Source of the DNA: Devosia chinhatensis
Lineage (GTDB): Bacteria > Pseudomonadota > Alphaproteobacteria > Rhizobiales > Devosiaceae
Assembly: GCF_000969445.1 (NCBI RefSeq)
Contig: NZ_JZEY01000054.1
Coordinates: 1,178,001-1,242,000, forward strand
Length of the DNA stretch: 64,000 bases
Direction of reading: 5' to 3'
The translations under genes were made by a program, and so were the position numbers. Under the pieces are notes generated by a model that saw only the letters and a list, made by a program, of their open reading frames with translations, had not been told where the DNA came from and did no database searches. This document shows positions 25,385-34,939 of the stretch, in pieces. Within the stretch, counting starts at the first letter, position 1. Every line of letters begins with the position of its first letter.

Positions 25385-26713
25385 ATGTTCGATATCAAGT
25401 GGATCAGAGACAATCCTGACGCCTTCGACAAGGCCATGTCGCAGCGCAAGAACGTGTCCGTCCGCTCCTCCGATCTCATCGCCATCGACGAGCGCCGCCG
25501 TCAGATCATCGTGCGCCTCAATGAAGCGCAGGAAAAGCGCAATGCCCTGTCCAAGCAGATCGGTCAGGCCAAGGCGCAAAAGGACGAGGCCAAGGCCGGC
25601 GCGCTGATGGCCGAAGTCGCGCGCCTCAAGGAATTCATTCCCGGCGGCGAAGCCGAAGAGCGTGCCGTCGAAAAGCAATTGCGCGACATCCTCTCGTCCA
25701 TCCCCAACATGGCCTTCGACGATGTGCCGATGGGCGAAGACGAAAGCGGTAATGTCGAATATTTCGGTCCAAACGGTTCGCCGGAAACGGCTGCCAGGGC
25801 CCGTCCGCCCAAGCCTAGCTTTTCCTTTGCGCCTAAGGAGCATTTCGACATCGGCGTCGCCGAAAAGGACATGGACTTCGAAGTCGCCGCCAAGCTGTCG
25901 GGCAGCCGCTTCGTCGTCCTCAAGGGCCAGATCGCCCGCCTTGAACGCGCCCTCGGCCAGTTCATGCTCGATTTGCACACCACCGAGCACGGCTATCTCG
26001 AAGTCCAGCCACCTTATCTGGTTCGGGACGAGGCCATGTTCGGCACAGGCCAATTGCCCAAGTTCGACGGCGATTTCTTCTTCACCGCCCATGGTGACAA
26101 CCGTCTGGCGCTGATTCCCACCGCGGAAGTTCCGATGACCAATTTCGTCCGCGAGACCATCCTCGCCGAGGAGGAACTTCCCCTGCGCCTGACCGCGCTC
26201 ACGCCCTGCTTCCGGTCCGAAGCCGGTTCGGCTGGCCGGGATACGCGCGGCATGCTGCGCCAGCATCAGTTCAATAAGGTCGAGATGGTGTCCATCGTCA
26301 CTCCCGAAGAGGCGGTGACCGAGCATGAGCGCATGCTGTCCTGCGCAGAGGCCGTGATGCAAAGGCTCGGCCTGCATTACCGCGTGATGAACCTGTGTAC
26401 CGGCGATCTCGGCTTCGGCGCGCGCAAGACCTATGACATCGAAGTCTGGCTGCCGGGGCAGGACACCTATCGCGAAATTTCCTCCGTCTCGGTCTGCGGC
26501 GATTTCCAGGCCCGCCGCATGGAAGCGCGCTATCGTCCCGCCGGCGAAAAGCAGGCGCCGCGTTACGTCCACACCCTCAATGGTTCGGGCACGGCCGTCG
26601 GTCGCTGCCTCATCGCGGTGCTGGAAAACTACCAGCAGGAAGATGGCTCGGTGCTGATTCCAGAGGCGCTCCAGCCCTATATGGGTGGCCTCACCTCGAT
26701 CGGCGGGCGCTGA
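25385..26713 (+). CDS. serS: Seryl-tRNA synthetase
   Basis: The start at 25385 gives 442 residues. Residues about 25-105 form the long antiparallel coiled-coil arm that grips the variable arm of tRNA-Ser. Class II motifs follow: motif 2 as [15 protein letters not shown] and motif 3 as [10 protein letters not shown]. The enzyme charges tRNA-Ser and supplies Ser-tRNA for selenocysteine where used. surE begins one base after its stop codon, so the two are co-transcribed. Confidence 0.97.
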   Translation: MFDIKWIRDNPDAFDKAMSQRKNVSVRSSDLIAIDERRRQIIVRLNEAQEKRNALSKQIGQAKAQKDEAKAGALMAEVARLKEFIPGGEAEERAVEKQLRDILSSIPNMAFDDVPMGEDESGNVEYFGPNGSPETAARARPPKPSFSFAPKEHFDIGVAEKDMDFEVAAKLSGSRFVVLKGQIARLERALGQFMLDLHTTEHGYLEVQPPYLVRDEAMFGTGQLPKFDGDFFFTAHGDNRLALIPTAEVPMTNFVRETILAEEELPLRLTALTPCFRSEAGSAGRDTRGMLRQHQFNKVEMVSIVTPEEAVTEHERMLSCAEAVMQRLGLHYRVMNLCTGDLGFGARKTYDIEVWLPGQDTYREISSVSVCGDFQARRMEARYRPAGEKQAPRYVHTLNGSGTAVGRCLIAVLENYQQEDGSVLIPEALQPYMGGLTSIGGR

Positions 26714-26714
26714 C

Positions 26715-27488
26715 ATGGCCCTGCGCATCCTCCTCACCAATGACGATGGCGTGGATGCGCCGGGCCTGGCCGTGCTTGCCGAAATCGCCCACGAAATTTC
26801 CGACGACGTATGGATCGTAGCCCCCGACGGAAACCAGTCCGGGGCAGGGCACCGGTTCAGTTTCGGCCGGGAACTCTCGCTGGTCGAGCACGGCCCGCGC
26901 CGCTTTGCGGTGCGCGGCGGTTCCCCGGCCGATTGCGTGGTTGCCGGCATGACTCATATTCTGGGCGGCAAGCCCGCAGACCTCGTCCTGTCCGGCGTCA
27001 ATGCCGGCCAGAATCTGGGCGACATCGTCAATTGCTCGGGCACGGCGGCCGGCGCGCGGGAAGGAGCCCTCCAGGGCGCCATCGGCATCGCCATGAGCCA
27101 GTCCATGGATTATGAAGTCACCCGGACCCCGGACTGGTCCAACGCCAGCCGCTTCGGCGCCGAAGTTGTCCGGGCCATTCTGGCGGCACGGGGCGAGGAA
27201 GACGTTTTTTATAACGTCAATTTCCCTTATTGCCGTCCGGACGATGTCGCCGGCTTGTCTGCCGTTCCGCAGCAGCGCTTTTCCCGCTCGCCCATCCGCT
27301 ATTACCCCAGCGACAACGAGGGCGAGTTTTTCATGGCGATTCCCGAAACACCGCTCCCGCTCGATCCTCAAGCCGATTTCGAAGTTCTGCGACGCGGCAA
27401 GTCCATCACAGTCACGCCCTTCGCCCTGCAGCAGACCCATCGTGCCGCCTTGGCGCGCCTGGTCGAAAGCGGTCTCAAGCTGGGCTAG
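26715..27488 (+). CDS. surE: 5'/3'-nucleotidase SurE
   Basis: The 257-residue protein opens with LRILLTNDDGVDAPG, which holds the paired Asp metal ligands of SurE. SGVNAGQNLGDIVNCSGT contains the conserved Asn and Ser. SurE dephosphorylates nucleoside monophosphates and short polyphosphates and is linked to stationary-phase survival. In many proteobacteria pcm (isoaspartyl methyltransferase) follows; here the next gene is the NlpD-like lipoprotein and pcm is absent. Confidence 0.95.
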   Translation: MALRILLTNDDGVDAPGLAVLAEIAHEISDDVWIVAPDGNQSGAGHRFSFGRELSLVEHGPRRFAVRGGSPADCVVAGMTHILGGKPADLVLSGVNAGQNLGDIVNCSGTAAGAREGALQGAIGIAMSQSMDYEVTRTPDWSNASRFGAEVVRAILAARGEEDVFYNVNFPYCRPDDVAGLSAVPQQRFSRSPIRYYPSDNEGEFFMAIPETPLPLDPQADFEVLRRGKSITVTPFALQQTHRAALARLVESGLKLG

Positions 27489-27658
27489 GCGCCTCTCGCG
27501 CACCTGCGCTGCCTGTCCGTCTGCCTCGATCTTAACCTTACCCGTCTCTGAATCGAGTCGTGACGAATTCACGCAAATCGCATCGGCTTTAAACTCGTCT
27601 TTACCTTACTCGCCTAGTCTCACAATCAGTTGTTGAGTATCTGCGTAAGAGTAAGCCG

Positions 27659-28948
27659 ATGAGTATTCGCGTCTATCCGCGGCCCCGCAAAGCGGTCGCC
27701 ATTGCCGGAATTATCGTGGCTGCTGTCGGCCTCTCCGGTTGCAATAGCCTTGGTAGCCGCTCGTTCGGTGACTCGACCGTCACCGGTTCGGTGGCCCAGT
27801 CGCCTCCGGCGACCATGAATCAGCAAATGCCGCCCAGCCTGGGCGCGCCTCCCACACAGGTTGCCGCCTCGCAATATCTGCCGCCCGCGCCCATCGGTGG
27901 CGGTTGGGCCGGTGGCGGCTCCAGCCTCCCGCCTGCGCCGGTCAATAACGGCTTTGCGCAGCCCGGCGGCGTATCCCCGATCGGAATGGGGGCGTCTGCC
28001 CCTGCAGTTCAAACCCAGGCCCTTCCGCCGCTGAATTCGTCGCCTTCCATGGGAGCCACTCAAGCCATGCCCGCTCAGCAGACCCTTGCCCCGCTTCCGG
28101 CTACCCCGCCGGCAATTGCCATGGGCACCCCCGCCAATGCCGCCCTGCCGGTCAATTCCGCCGTGCCGGTTCAGGCAGCGGCCAATTCCAACGGCTATGC
28201 CCATACCATCGCCGCCGGGGAATCGCTCTACACCATCGCCCGCAAATACGATGTGACCACCCAGGCCATCGTTCAGGCCAATGGTCTGTCCTCGCCTGAC
28301 AAGATCGTGGTGGGTCAGCGCATCACCATTCCGGGTCGCGGTGATCTCAACACTGCCGCGCCGGTTGCCGTCGCCAGCGCTGCCCCGGTGTCCGGCACCA
28401 ATGTGCTCCCGGCAACCCGCCCGGAAACGCTCTCGGCTCCTGCGGCCACCGCTCCAGCGCCCGCCAATCTTGCCGCGACGCCGGCTCCGGCTGCAACGCC
28501 TGCTCCCGCCGCCCAGCCGACCCAGGCTGCCCCCGTGCAGCAGGCCGCCGTCCAGCCGGCCGCTGAACCTGCGATGTCTGGCAGCGACAAGTTCCGCTGG
28601 CCCGTCTCGGGCCGCGTCATCACCGACTTCGCCGCCTCGCGCGGCACCGGCATCAATATCGATGTGCCGGAAGGCTCCACCGTCAAGTCGGCGGAAAACG
28701 GCACGGTTATCTATGTGGGCTCGGGCGTGGAGGGCTATGGCAACCTGATCCTGGTGCGCCACCCCAATGGCTATGTTTCCGCCTATGCCCACCTCAAGGA
28801 CATGAGCGTGGCCAAGGGCGCCGTGGTCAGCCGCGGCGATGCGCTCGGTACGGTCGGCCAGACCGGCTCGGTCTCGCGTCCCCAGCTGCATTTCGAACTG
28901 CGCAAGGGTGCCACCCCGGTCGATCCGATGCCGCTGCTCGCCAGCTAG
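27659..28948 (+). CDS. NlpD-like lipoprotein with LysM and degenerate LytM domains
   Basis: The 429-residue protein has a lipoprotein signal (AAVGLSGC, Cys at residue 28). A Pro/Ala/Gln-rich linker leads to one LysM domain (about 180-225, ESLYTIARKYDVTTQAIVQA) that binds peptidoglycan. The C-terminal M23/LytM domain (about 315-425) keeps YAHLKDM and LHFEL, but the first metal ligand is replaced: GTGINIDV stands where catalytic members have H...D. It therefore looks like NlpD/EnvC-type amidase activators rather than an enzyme. A strong terminator follows. Confidence 0.85.
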   Translation: MSIRVYPRPRKAVAIAGIIVAAVGLSGCNSLGSRSFGDSTVTGSVAQSPPATMNQQMPPSLGAPPTQVAASQYLPPAPIGGGWAGGGSSLPPAPVNNGFAQPGGVSPIGMGASAPAVQTQALPPLNSSPSMGATQAMPAQQTLAPLPATPPAIAMGTPANAALPVNSAVPVQAAANSNGYAHTIAAGESLYTIARKYDVTTQAIVQANGLSSPDKIVVGQRITIPGRGDLNTAAPVAVASAAPVSGTNVLPATRPETLSAPAATAPAPANLAATPAPAATPAPAAQPTQAAPVQQAAVQPAAEPAMSGSDKFRWPVSGRVITDFAASRGTGINIDVPEGSTVKSAENGTVIYVGSGVEGYGNLILVRHPNGYVSAYAHLKDMSVAKGAVVSRGDALGTVGQTGSVSRPQLHFELRKGATPVDPMPLLAS

Positions 28949-28970
28949 GTCGTCTAACCTCCAGAATCGA

Positions 28971-29002
28971 AAAGGCCGGGTGTGGTGCCCCGGCCTTTTT
29001 TG
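28971..29002 (+). terminator. Terminator after the NlpD-like gene
   Basis: AAAGGCCGGG (28971-28980) pairs perfectly with CCCGGCCTTT (28989-28998) and continues into TTTTTT. Confidence 0.9.
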
Positions 29003-29075
29003 TTTCTTGGATAGCGCGATGGGTGGCTGAGCCCGACGTCATGCCGGCGAAGATGGGTCTCCGTTCAAGCCCTGC

Positions 29076-29939
29076 CTAGACCGTCTTGCCTTCCTCGCCC
29101 GCCAGCGAGCGCACCAGCTGGATGGCAACCCGGCCCGAGCGCGACCCGCGCGTGGCGGCCCATTCGATGGCTCGGGCCCGCAAGGTGTCGGCATCCAGCG
29201 ACAGGCCGTAGAAATCGGCATACCCCTGGACCATCGACAGATATGTGTCCTGGTCCGAATTGTGAAAGCCCAGCCACAGGCCGAAGCGATCCGACAGGGA
29301 CACCTTTTCCTCCACGGCCTCTCCCGGATTAATGGCGGTCGAGCGTTCGTTTTCGATCATGTCGCGCGGCATCAGGTGGCGCCGGTTCGACGTCGCGTAG
29401 AACAGCACGTTGTCGGGCCGCCCTTCGAGGCCACCATCGAGAATCGTCTTGAGCGATTTGTAGCTGGTCTCCCCCGCATCGAAGCTGAGGTCGTCGCAGA
29501 ATACGATAAACCGCGCATCCTGGCCGGAAATGGCGCGCATCAGCTGGGGCAGGGTCTCGAGATCCTCGCGGGCAATTTCGATCAGCACCAGGCGTTTGAA
29601 ACCCGGCCGCGATTCGATATCGGCGTGGATCGCCTTGACCAGGGACGACTTGCCCATGCCCCGCGCGCCCCAGAGCAGGGCATTGTTGGCGCCGTGACCA
29701 CGCGCGAATTGTTCGCTATTGGCCAGCAGCAGGTCGCGGACATGATCGATGCCCCGAAGCATGGACAGCGGAACGCGGCTGACCTTGGGCACGGGGAGGA
29801 GGGTGCCCGTGTCGCCTTGCCAGTGATAGGCATTTTCCGAGCCCAGGCTGAAGGGGTGCGCCTTCGGGTTGGTGCCCAGTGCATGCGCGATCGTTTCGAG
29901 CGCGTCGGCAATCCTGCCCAGATAGTCCTTGGTCTTCAC
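29076..29939 (-). CDS. DUF815 family P-loop ATPase
   Basis: The family members are AAA+-like proteins of unknown role in Hyphomicrobiales. The 287-residue frame is taken from a GTG at 29939 with AAGGACGAG nine bases upstream; the extension above it does not resemble the family. Walker A is LLWGARGMGKSSLVKA and Walker B is FIVFCDDLSF. GTSNR-like sensor residues appear in FYATSNRRHLMPRDM. It is convergent with the NlpD-like gene and divergent from yajC, as in many relatives. Confidence 0.85.
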   Translation of the reverse strand: MKTKDYLGRIADALETIAHALGTNPKAHPFSLGSENAYHWQGDTGTLLPVPKVSRVPLSMLRGIDHVRDLLLANSEQFARGHGANNALLWGARGMGKSSLVKAIHADIESRPGFKRLVLIEIAREDLETLPQLMRAISGQDARFIVFCDDLSFDAGETSYKSLKTILDGGLEGRPDNVLFYATSNRRHLMPRDMIENERSTAINPGEAVEEKVSLSDRFGLWLGFHNSDQDTYLSMVQGYADFYGLSLDADTLRARAIEWAATRGSRSGRVAIQLVRSLAGEEGKTV

Positions 29940-30141
29940 CGGTCTCGTCCTTGTGTATTCGGTCGCGATTGCCGCACCCCGATTGGCTTTGCAATCATGG
30001 ATACCCAAATGTATAGTCCGCGCGATTTTGGCCGGGGCGCAAGTGCAGGCAAGCCCATTAGCGTCCACCGCCTGAGATGTCAGCGCCGGGCCGCCCCATT
30101 CCACCAGAAACAAAAAACAAAAACACTTAGGAGATCGCTTG

Positions 30142-30489
30142 ATGTTTGTAACGCCCGCCTATGCACAGGATGCGGTTGGGGCCCCTGGCGGCATGGCTGA
30201 CATTTTCATTCAGCTCATGCCGATCGCCCTTCTGGTGCTCATTTTCTGGCTGCTGATCTTCCGTCCGCAGCAGAAGCGCCTCAAGGCCCAGCAGGCCATG
30301 CTGTCCGCTATCCGTCGTGGCGACACCGTGGTGACCACGGGTGGCATCGTCGGCAAGGTCACCAAGGCCGTCGACGGCGAAGATCTCGAAGTCGAGATTG
30401 CCCAGGGCGTCAAGGTGAAGCTCGTGCGCGGCATGGTTGCCGATGTGCGCTCCAAGTCTGAACCCGTAAACGACAACAAGCCCGCCTAA
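30142..30489 (+). CDS. yajC: Sec translocon accessory protein YajC
   Basis: The ATG at 30142 has TAGGAG eight bases upstream; a TTG one codon earlier is a less likely start. The 115-residue protein has one N-terminal membrane helix (about 20-42, IQLMPIALLVLIFWLLIFRP) and a small cytoplasmic domain with VTTGGIVGKVTK. YajC binds SecDF and the holotranslocon. secDF follows 62 bases later, the standard arrangement. Confidence 0.95.
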   Translation: MFVTPAYAQDAVGAPGGMADIFIQLMPIALLVLIFWLLIFRPQQKRLKAQQAMLSAIRRGDTVVTTGGIVGKVTKAVDGEDLEVEIAQGVKVKLVRGMVADVRSKSEPVNDNKPA

Positions 30490-30551
30490 GCGGGGCATGA
30501 ACTGGCCGGGGCCCCGATGCTCCGGCCTTCCGCCTTTTCAGGACGTCTTTT

Positions 30552-33113
30552 ATGAACCAGTCGCCGTTCCGCGTATTCGTCATTCTCTTTGTCGCGATCG
30601 CGGGTATCCTGCTTGCAGCTCCCAATTTCCTGCCCAGGTCCGTTCAGGAAGCGCTTCCTGGCTGGTTGCCGCAGCCGGGGCTGGTTCTGGGTCTGGATTT
30701 GCAGGGCGGCTCCCATCTGCTGCTCGAGGTCAATCGCGAGGGCATCGTCACCCAGCGCCTCAGCGATGTCCGCCGCGATGCCCGCAACGTCCTGGCCACG
30801 CAGAATGGCATCGGCAACATCATCACCACCGATGCGGCGCGCAATTCGATTTCGATCGAGCTGACCGACCCGGCCCAGAAGGCGCAGGCCGAGACCGCCA
30901 TTCGCGGCCTCCAGAACACTCTCAGCGACTTCATGTTCGCCGGTGCCGGCGTTGACGAGCTGAGCTTCGGCGAGACTGCCGATGGCCGGCTGACCATCAC
31001 CCTGACGCCCGAGGGCATCAACCAGCGCATGAGCTCGCTGGTCGCTCAGTCCATGGAAGTCATCCGTTCGCGCATCGACGAACTCGGCACCACCGAGCCG
31101 ACCATCCAGCGTCAGGGCGACACCCGCGTGATGGTGCAGGTCCCCGGCTTCGGCGACAGCGAGCGCCTCAAGAACATCATTTCCCAGACCGCGCGCCTGA
31201 CCTTCCACATGGTCTATCCCGGCCTGACCGCCGACCAGGCCGAGGCCCAGGGGCTGCCCGTGGGCACCATGATCCTGCCCAGCCAGGACGGTGGCCGCGA
31301 GCTGCTTTACGAAGACGTCTCGATCGGCGGAGAATCCCTTATCGACGCGCAGCCGGCCTATGACCAGCAGCGCGGTATCCCGGTGGTCAGCTTCCGCTTC
31401 GATACGCGCGGCGCCATCACGTTCGGCGAGCTGACCTCGCGCAATGTCGGCCAGCGCTTCGCCATCGTCCTCGACGATACCGTCATCACCGCGCCCGTCA
31501 TCCAGCAGCCGATTACCGGCGGCTCGGGGCAGATCAGCGGTTCCTTCACCACTGCTACCGCCAACGACCTCGCCGTCCTCCTGCGTGCCGGCGCGCTGCC
31601 GGCCAGCCTCGACGTCATCGAGGAGCGCACGGTGGACGCGAGCCTGGGCGCCGACTCGATCCAGGCCGGCTTCACCGCCGGTGTCATTGCTGCCGTGCTG
31701 GTGCTGACCTTCATGGTCGTCGCTTATGGCCTCTGGGGTGTCTTCGCCAATGTCTCGCTGGTCCTCAACATCGTCCTGATCTTTGCCGCGCTTTCCACGC
31801 TCGGGGCGACACTGACCTTGCCCGGCATTGCCGGCATCGTGCTGACGATCGGTATGGCGGTCGACGCCAACGTGCTTATCTACGAGCGAATGCGCGAAGA
31901 GCAGGCCTCTGGCAAATCGCCGCTCCAGGCCATCAATGCGGGTTTCCAGCGCGCCTGGGGCACCATCATCGACTCGCACCTGACCCAGCTCGTCGCGGCC
32001 GTGGTGCTCTATTTCATGGGCTCGGGTCCCATCCAGGGCTTCGCCGTGACGCTGGGCCTGGGCATCCTGACCTCGCTTTTCACCTCCTATACGGTCACCT
32101 CGTTCCAGGTGAACCTCTGGTACAAGCGCACCCGTCCCAAGACCCTGAAAATCCAGAAGTTCCGCTTCATTCCTGACGGTACCAAGATCCCGTTCATGAA
32201 GATCTCGCGCTATGTTATCGCGCTCTCGATCATCATGTCGCTGGTCTCTATCGGCGCGGCCTTCACCAAGGGCTTCAATCTGGGCATCGACTTCGTCGGC
32301 GGTACCGCCATCGAAATCCAGCATGTTGGCGGCCCCGCCGATGTGGGCCAGGTCCGCGAATTGCTGAGCGATCTCGACCTCGGCGAAATCCAGGTCCAGG
32401 GCTTCGGCACGCCGCAGGACGTGCTGGTCCGCGTCCAGGCTCAGGAGGGCGGTCAATCTGCCGACCAGGTGGCCGTCCAGCAGGTGCAGGAGGCGCTTGC
32501 CGAAGCCAGCTACGAGGTCCGGCGCGTCGAGGCCGTCAGCGGCACGGTGTCGGGCGAACTGGCGCTGACGGGCACCATCGCGGTCATCATCGCGATGCTC
32601 TGTATCCTGGTCTACATCTGGTTCCGCTTCGAATGGCAGTTCGCCCTCGCGGCGGTCACGACGACGTCTCACGACATCATCATGACCATCGGCCTGTTCT
32701 CGCTCACCGGAATGGAGTTCAATCTCAGTTCCATCGCCGCAGTGCTGACGCTGGTGGGTATTTCGCTCAACGAAACAGTGGTGGTGTCCGACCGTATTCG
32801 CGAAAACCTGCGGAAACACCGCAAGATGCCGCTACCCGAACTGATCGACCTCTCGATCAACCAGACCATCGTGCGCACGTCCTTGACGCAGTTCACCCTG
32901 CTTCTGGCCCTCTTGCCCCTGGTCTTCTTCGGCGGCGAAGCGCTGCGCAGCTTCACCATTGCCATGACCTTCGGCTCGCTCGTAGGCATGTATTCCTCGG
33001 TCATCATCAACGGCCCCATCCTCATCAATTTTGGCCTCAAGCAGAAATCCGACGAGGAGGAAAAGGCCGAGAGCGACAAGAAGAAAAAGCAGATAGACGG
33101 CGCTTCGGTCTGA
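30552..33113 (+). CDS. secDF: Fused SecD-SecF protein-export membrane protein
   Basis: The 853-residue chain carries both RND-like halves in one protein, as in many Hyphomicrobiales and in Bacillus. The SecD half begins with a membrane helix and GLDLQGGSHLLLEV, has a large periplasmic P1 domain and six helices ending near residue 515. The SecF half begins near 550 with GFNLGIDFVGGTAIEI. VDANVLIYERMREE in TM4 of SecD contains the conserved Asp used for proton coupling. SecDF pulls translocating proteins into the periplasm using the proton gradient. Confidence 0.96.
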   Translation: MNQSPFRVFVILFVAIAGILLAAPNFLPRSVQEALPGWLPQPGLVLGLDLQGGSHLLLEVNREGIVTQRLSDVRRDARNVLATQNGIGNIITTDAARNSISIELTDPAQKAQAETAIRGLQNTLSDFMFAGAGVDELSFGETADGRLTITLTPEGINQRMSSLVAQSMEVIRSRIDELGTTEPTIQRQGDTRVMVQVPGFGDSERLKNIISQTARLTFHMVYPGLTADQAEAQGLPVGTMILPSQDGGRELLYEDVSIGGESLIDAQPAYDQQRGIPVVSFRFDTRGAITFGELTSRNVGQRFAIVLDDTVITAPVIQQPITGGSGQISGSFTTATANDLAVLLRAGALPASLDVIEERTVDASLGADSIQAGFTAGVIAAVLVLTFMVVAYGLWGVFANVSLVLNIVLIFAALSTLGATLTLPGIAGIVLTIGMAVDANVLIYERMREEQASGKSPLQAINAGFQRAWGTIIDSHLTQLVAAVVLYFMGSGPIQGFAVTLGLGILTSLFTSYTVTSFQVNLWYKRTRPKTLKIQKFRFIPDGTKIPFMKISRYVIALSIIMSLVSIGAAFTKGFNLGIDFVGGTAIEIQHVGGPADVGQVRELLSDLDLGEIQVQGFGTPQDVLVRVQAQEGGQSADQVAVQQVQEALAEASYEVRRVEAVSGTVSGELALTGTIAVIIAMLCILVYIWFRFEWQFALAAVTTTSHDIIMTIGLFSLTGMEFNLSSIAAVLTLVGISLNETVVVSDRIRENLRKHRKMPLPELIDLSINQTIVRTSLTQFTLLLALLPLVFFGGEALRSFTIAMTFGSLVGMYSSVIINGPILINFGLKQKSDEEEKAESDKKKKQIDGASV

Positions 33114-33130
33114 CGGGGATCGGCCTTGCC

Positions 33131-33213
33131 ACCGGGTTTCCCGCGCAAGCGGGGAGCCCAGACTTCTCCCTTTGCTCTTGATACGGAGGTTCCCGCTCTG
33201 CGGGAATGACGCC
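33131..33213. repeat. REP-like pair of GC hairpins
   Basis: Two inverted units lie back to back: CCCGC-GCAA-GCGGG (33140-33153) and TTCCCGC-TCT-GCGGGAA (33190-33206), the second followed by TGACG. Short dispersed repeats with GCGGGAATGACG-type arms are common between genes in Hyphomicrobiales. The unit may also act as a transcription attenuator or terminator between secDF and the next gene. Confidence 0.5.
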
Positions 33214-33624
33214 GTGGCTGAACTTCCACCCACCGAAACCCCGCAGACATTCCGCCATCTGCCCCAACAGGTCGGCATCGATGCTTATGGCAATGGCGGG
33301 TTTCGGTTCGCCGAGCTCTCGCATCGCGGCTCGCTGCTCTGCCTGCCGGGACGCATGCAGGCCTGGCCCGTATCGAGCCCCGCTGAGCTGACGCTTGCAA
33401 GTCTAGAATCCGTGCTCGACGCGTCCAGTCAGATCGATGTTCTGCTGATCGGCCTGGGGTCTGACATCGTCCTGATCGACCCCGCCATTCGCGCTGCATT
33501 TCGCGAACGCAATGTCATCGTTGAAGCCACCCAGACCGGTGGCGCCATCCGTACCTATAATGTCCTCTTGGCCGAGGATCGCGCTGTCGCCGCCGCCTTG
33601 ATCGCGGTCGAGCACGCCCGCTGA
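33214..33624 (+). CDS. Mth938/DUF498 family protein
   Basis: The 136-residue product has the DUF498 pattern: IDAYGNGGFRFAELSHRGSL, then DVLLIGLGSDI and VIVEATQTGGAIRTYNVLL. Homologues include the mitochondrial assembly factor NDUFAF3. The start is taken as the GTG at 33214, right at the edge of a hairpin repeat; no ATG fits and no clear ribosome binding site is seen. The stop overlaps the following gene by one base (TGATG). That gene resembles NDUFAF6, so the pair may assist respiratory complex I assembly, an inference from the eukaryotic homologues. Confidence 0.8.
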   Translation: MAELPPTETPQTFRHLPQQVGIDAYGNGGFRFAELSHRGSLLCLPGRMQAWPVSSPAELTLASLESVLDASSQIDVLLIGLGSDIVLIDPAIRAAFRERNVIVEATQTGGAIRTYNVLLAEDRAVAAALIAVEHAR

Positions 33625-34469
33625 TGGCTGGTTCCAGCTACGATATCGCCGCTGCGACATTGCGCGAGCTGGATCGGGATCGGTACCTTTCGACGCTCGT
33701 GCTCCCGGCGGATAAACGGCCTCACGTAACCGCCATCCTCGCCTTCGGCGCCGACATCGCCGCCATTCGCGAGCGGGTATCGGGTCCGCAGCCCGGCGAA
33801 ATCCGTCTGCAATGGTGGAATGACGCACTGAGTGGCGAAGGCCACGGCGAGGTCCGCCAGAACCCGCTGGCCGATGCACTGCTCGACACTCTGGAGCGCT
33901 ATGCGCTTCCCGCGGGCACGCTGCTGCGCCTTCTCGGTGCGCGCCGCTTCGATCTTTATGATGACCCCATGCCCGATCTCGAAAGCTTCGAGGGCTACGC
34001 CGGGGAAACCGCCTCGACGCTGTTCCAGCTCAGCGCCATGATCTTGAACGAAGGCAATCCCGTCGAGCCAGGCGACGCTGCCGGTCATCTCGGGGTGGCT
34101 CAGGCGATGATCGGCCACTTGCGGGCCCTGGGCTATGTCTCTGCACAGGGGCGCATCATGCTGCCCTGGAGCATTCTTGAGGCCAATGGCGTGCGCGAAA
34201 CCGAATTGTTCCGCGGCCAGGACAGCGAGGGGCTTCAGTCTGCCTTGGGCCAGATTGCCGAACTGGCGGACGCTCACCTGAAAAAGGCCCGCACCGCAAT
34301 CGCACAGTTGCCGGTCAGGCTGCGGCCCGCCTTTGCCGCACGCGCGCTTCTTGAAAAGCAATTGCCGGGCTGGCGGCAGCACGCAGCCAATCCGTTCACG
34401 CCACCGGCAGACGATCCTGATTGGCGCAAGATTGCCCGTCTCACAATGTGGACCTGGCGAAACCGCTAG
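33624..34469 (+). CDS. Squalene/phytoene synthase family protein (NDUFAF6-like)
   Basis: The 281-residue protein has the all-helical trans-isoprenyl synthase fold by pattern: ILAFGADIAAIRERVS, EIRLQWWNDAL, then FEGYAGETASTLFQLS and GHLGVAQAMIGHLRAL. The two DxxxD motifs needed for prenyl diphosphate chemistry are not intact, as in the mitochondrial complex I assembly factor NDUFAF6. No carotenoid or hopanoid gene is adjacent. Translational coupling with the DUF498 gene supports a shared assembly role over a biosynthetic one. Confidence 0.8.
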   Translation: MAGSSYDIAAATLRELDRDRYLSTLVLPADKRPHVTAILAFGADIAAIRERVSGPQPGEIRLQWWNDALSGEGHGEVRQNPLADALLDTLERYALPAGTLLRLLGARRFDLYDDPMPDLESFEGYAGETASTLFQLSAMILNEGNPVEPGDAAGHLGVAQAMIGHLRALGYVSAQGRIMLPWSILEANGVRETELFRGQDSEGLQSALGQIAELADAHLKKARTAIAQLPVRLRPAFAARALLEKQLPGWRQHAANPFTPPADDPDWRKIARLTMWTWRNR

Positions 34470-34471
34470 GC

Positions 34472-34939
34472 CTATTGCCTGCTCTTGTCCTCGTTTTGCC
34501 GCTCTGCAATGGCGACAAATTCGCCAGTGAGCCGCGCGACCACCAGCCCGTCGCAGATGATTTCGGCCACGACCGTGAGCCGCGCCTTGCTCCGCCGCTC
34601 CAGCATGTGCCGGAAACTGTCCCAATCTGTCGCGTCGAGGCTGGAAAGCGCCTGTGCCGTGCCGGTCACCGGCAGCAGGTATTCCACATCGGTCTTGTGG
34701 ATCACCAGTCGATTGGCGATGCCCTCGGCCTCCAGTCGGAGATGCAGAACCGACCAGGCGGCCAAGAGGCCCAGCGTGGAGACGCTGCCGCCAAACATGG
34801 TCCCATGCACGTTGATGTTGGGGCCAAGCGGCGCTTCAAGCGCCACTTCTGCGGCACTGGCCCGCAGCACCGACACGGCCATCCCCCTCGAAATCGGGAT
34901 ATGCTCGTGCAGATAAGCTGCCAGCGTCACCGGATTCAT
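34472..34939 (-). CDS. YiiD-C type thioesterase-like protein
   Basis: The 155-residue protein matches the YiiD C-terminal domain (hot-dog fold): [20 protein letters not shown] has the helix-start pattern of PaaI-like thioesterases, and [19 protein letters not shown] lies in the following strands. It probably hydrolyses an acyl thioester, but the substrate is unknown. Its ATG overlaps the trmFO stop (ATGA), so it is translated from the trmFO transcript. It is convergent with the phytoene-synthase-like gene, two bases apart. Confidence 0.75.
   Translation of the reverse strand: MNPVTLAAYLHEHIPISRGMAVSVLRASAAEVALEAPLGPNINVHGTMFGGSVSTLGLLAAWSVLHLRLEAEGIANRLVIHKTDVEYLLPVTGTAQALSSLDATDWDSFRHMLERRSKARLTVVAEIICDGLVVARLTGEFVAIAERQNEDKSRQ

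Noticed and set aside
29010-29075. REP-like element behind the NlpD-like gene
   Set aside because: CGACGTCATGCCGGCGAA hints at a dispersed repeat arm, but no paired arm or hairpin comparable to 33131-33213 was found.
30486-32819. Very long open frame on the strand opposite secDF
   Set aside because: It is the GC-rich shadow of the secDF reading frame; it has no family resemblance and no ribosome binding site. Similar antisense frames opposite valS (8782-10413), argS and serS were dismissed for the same reason.
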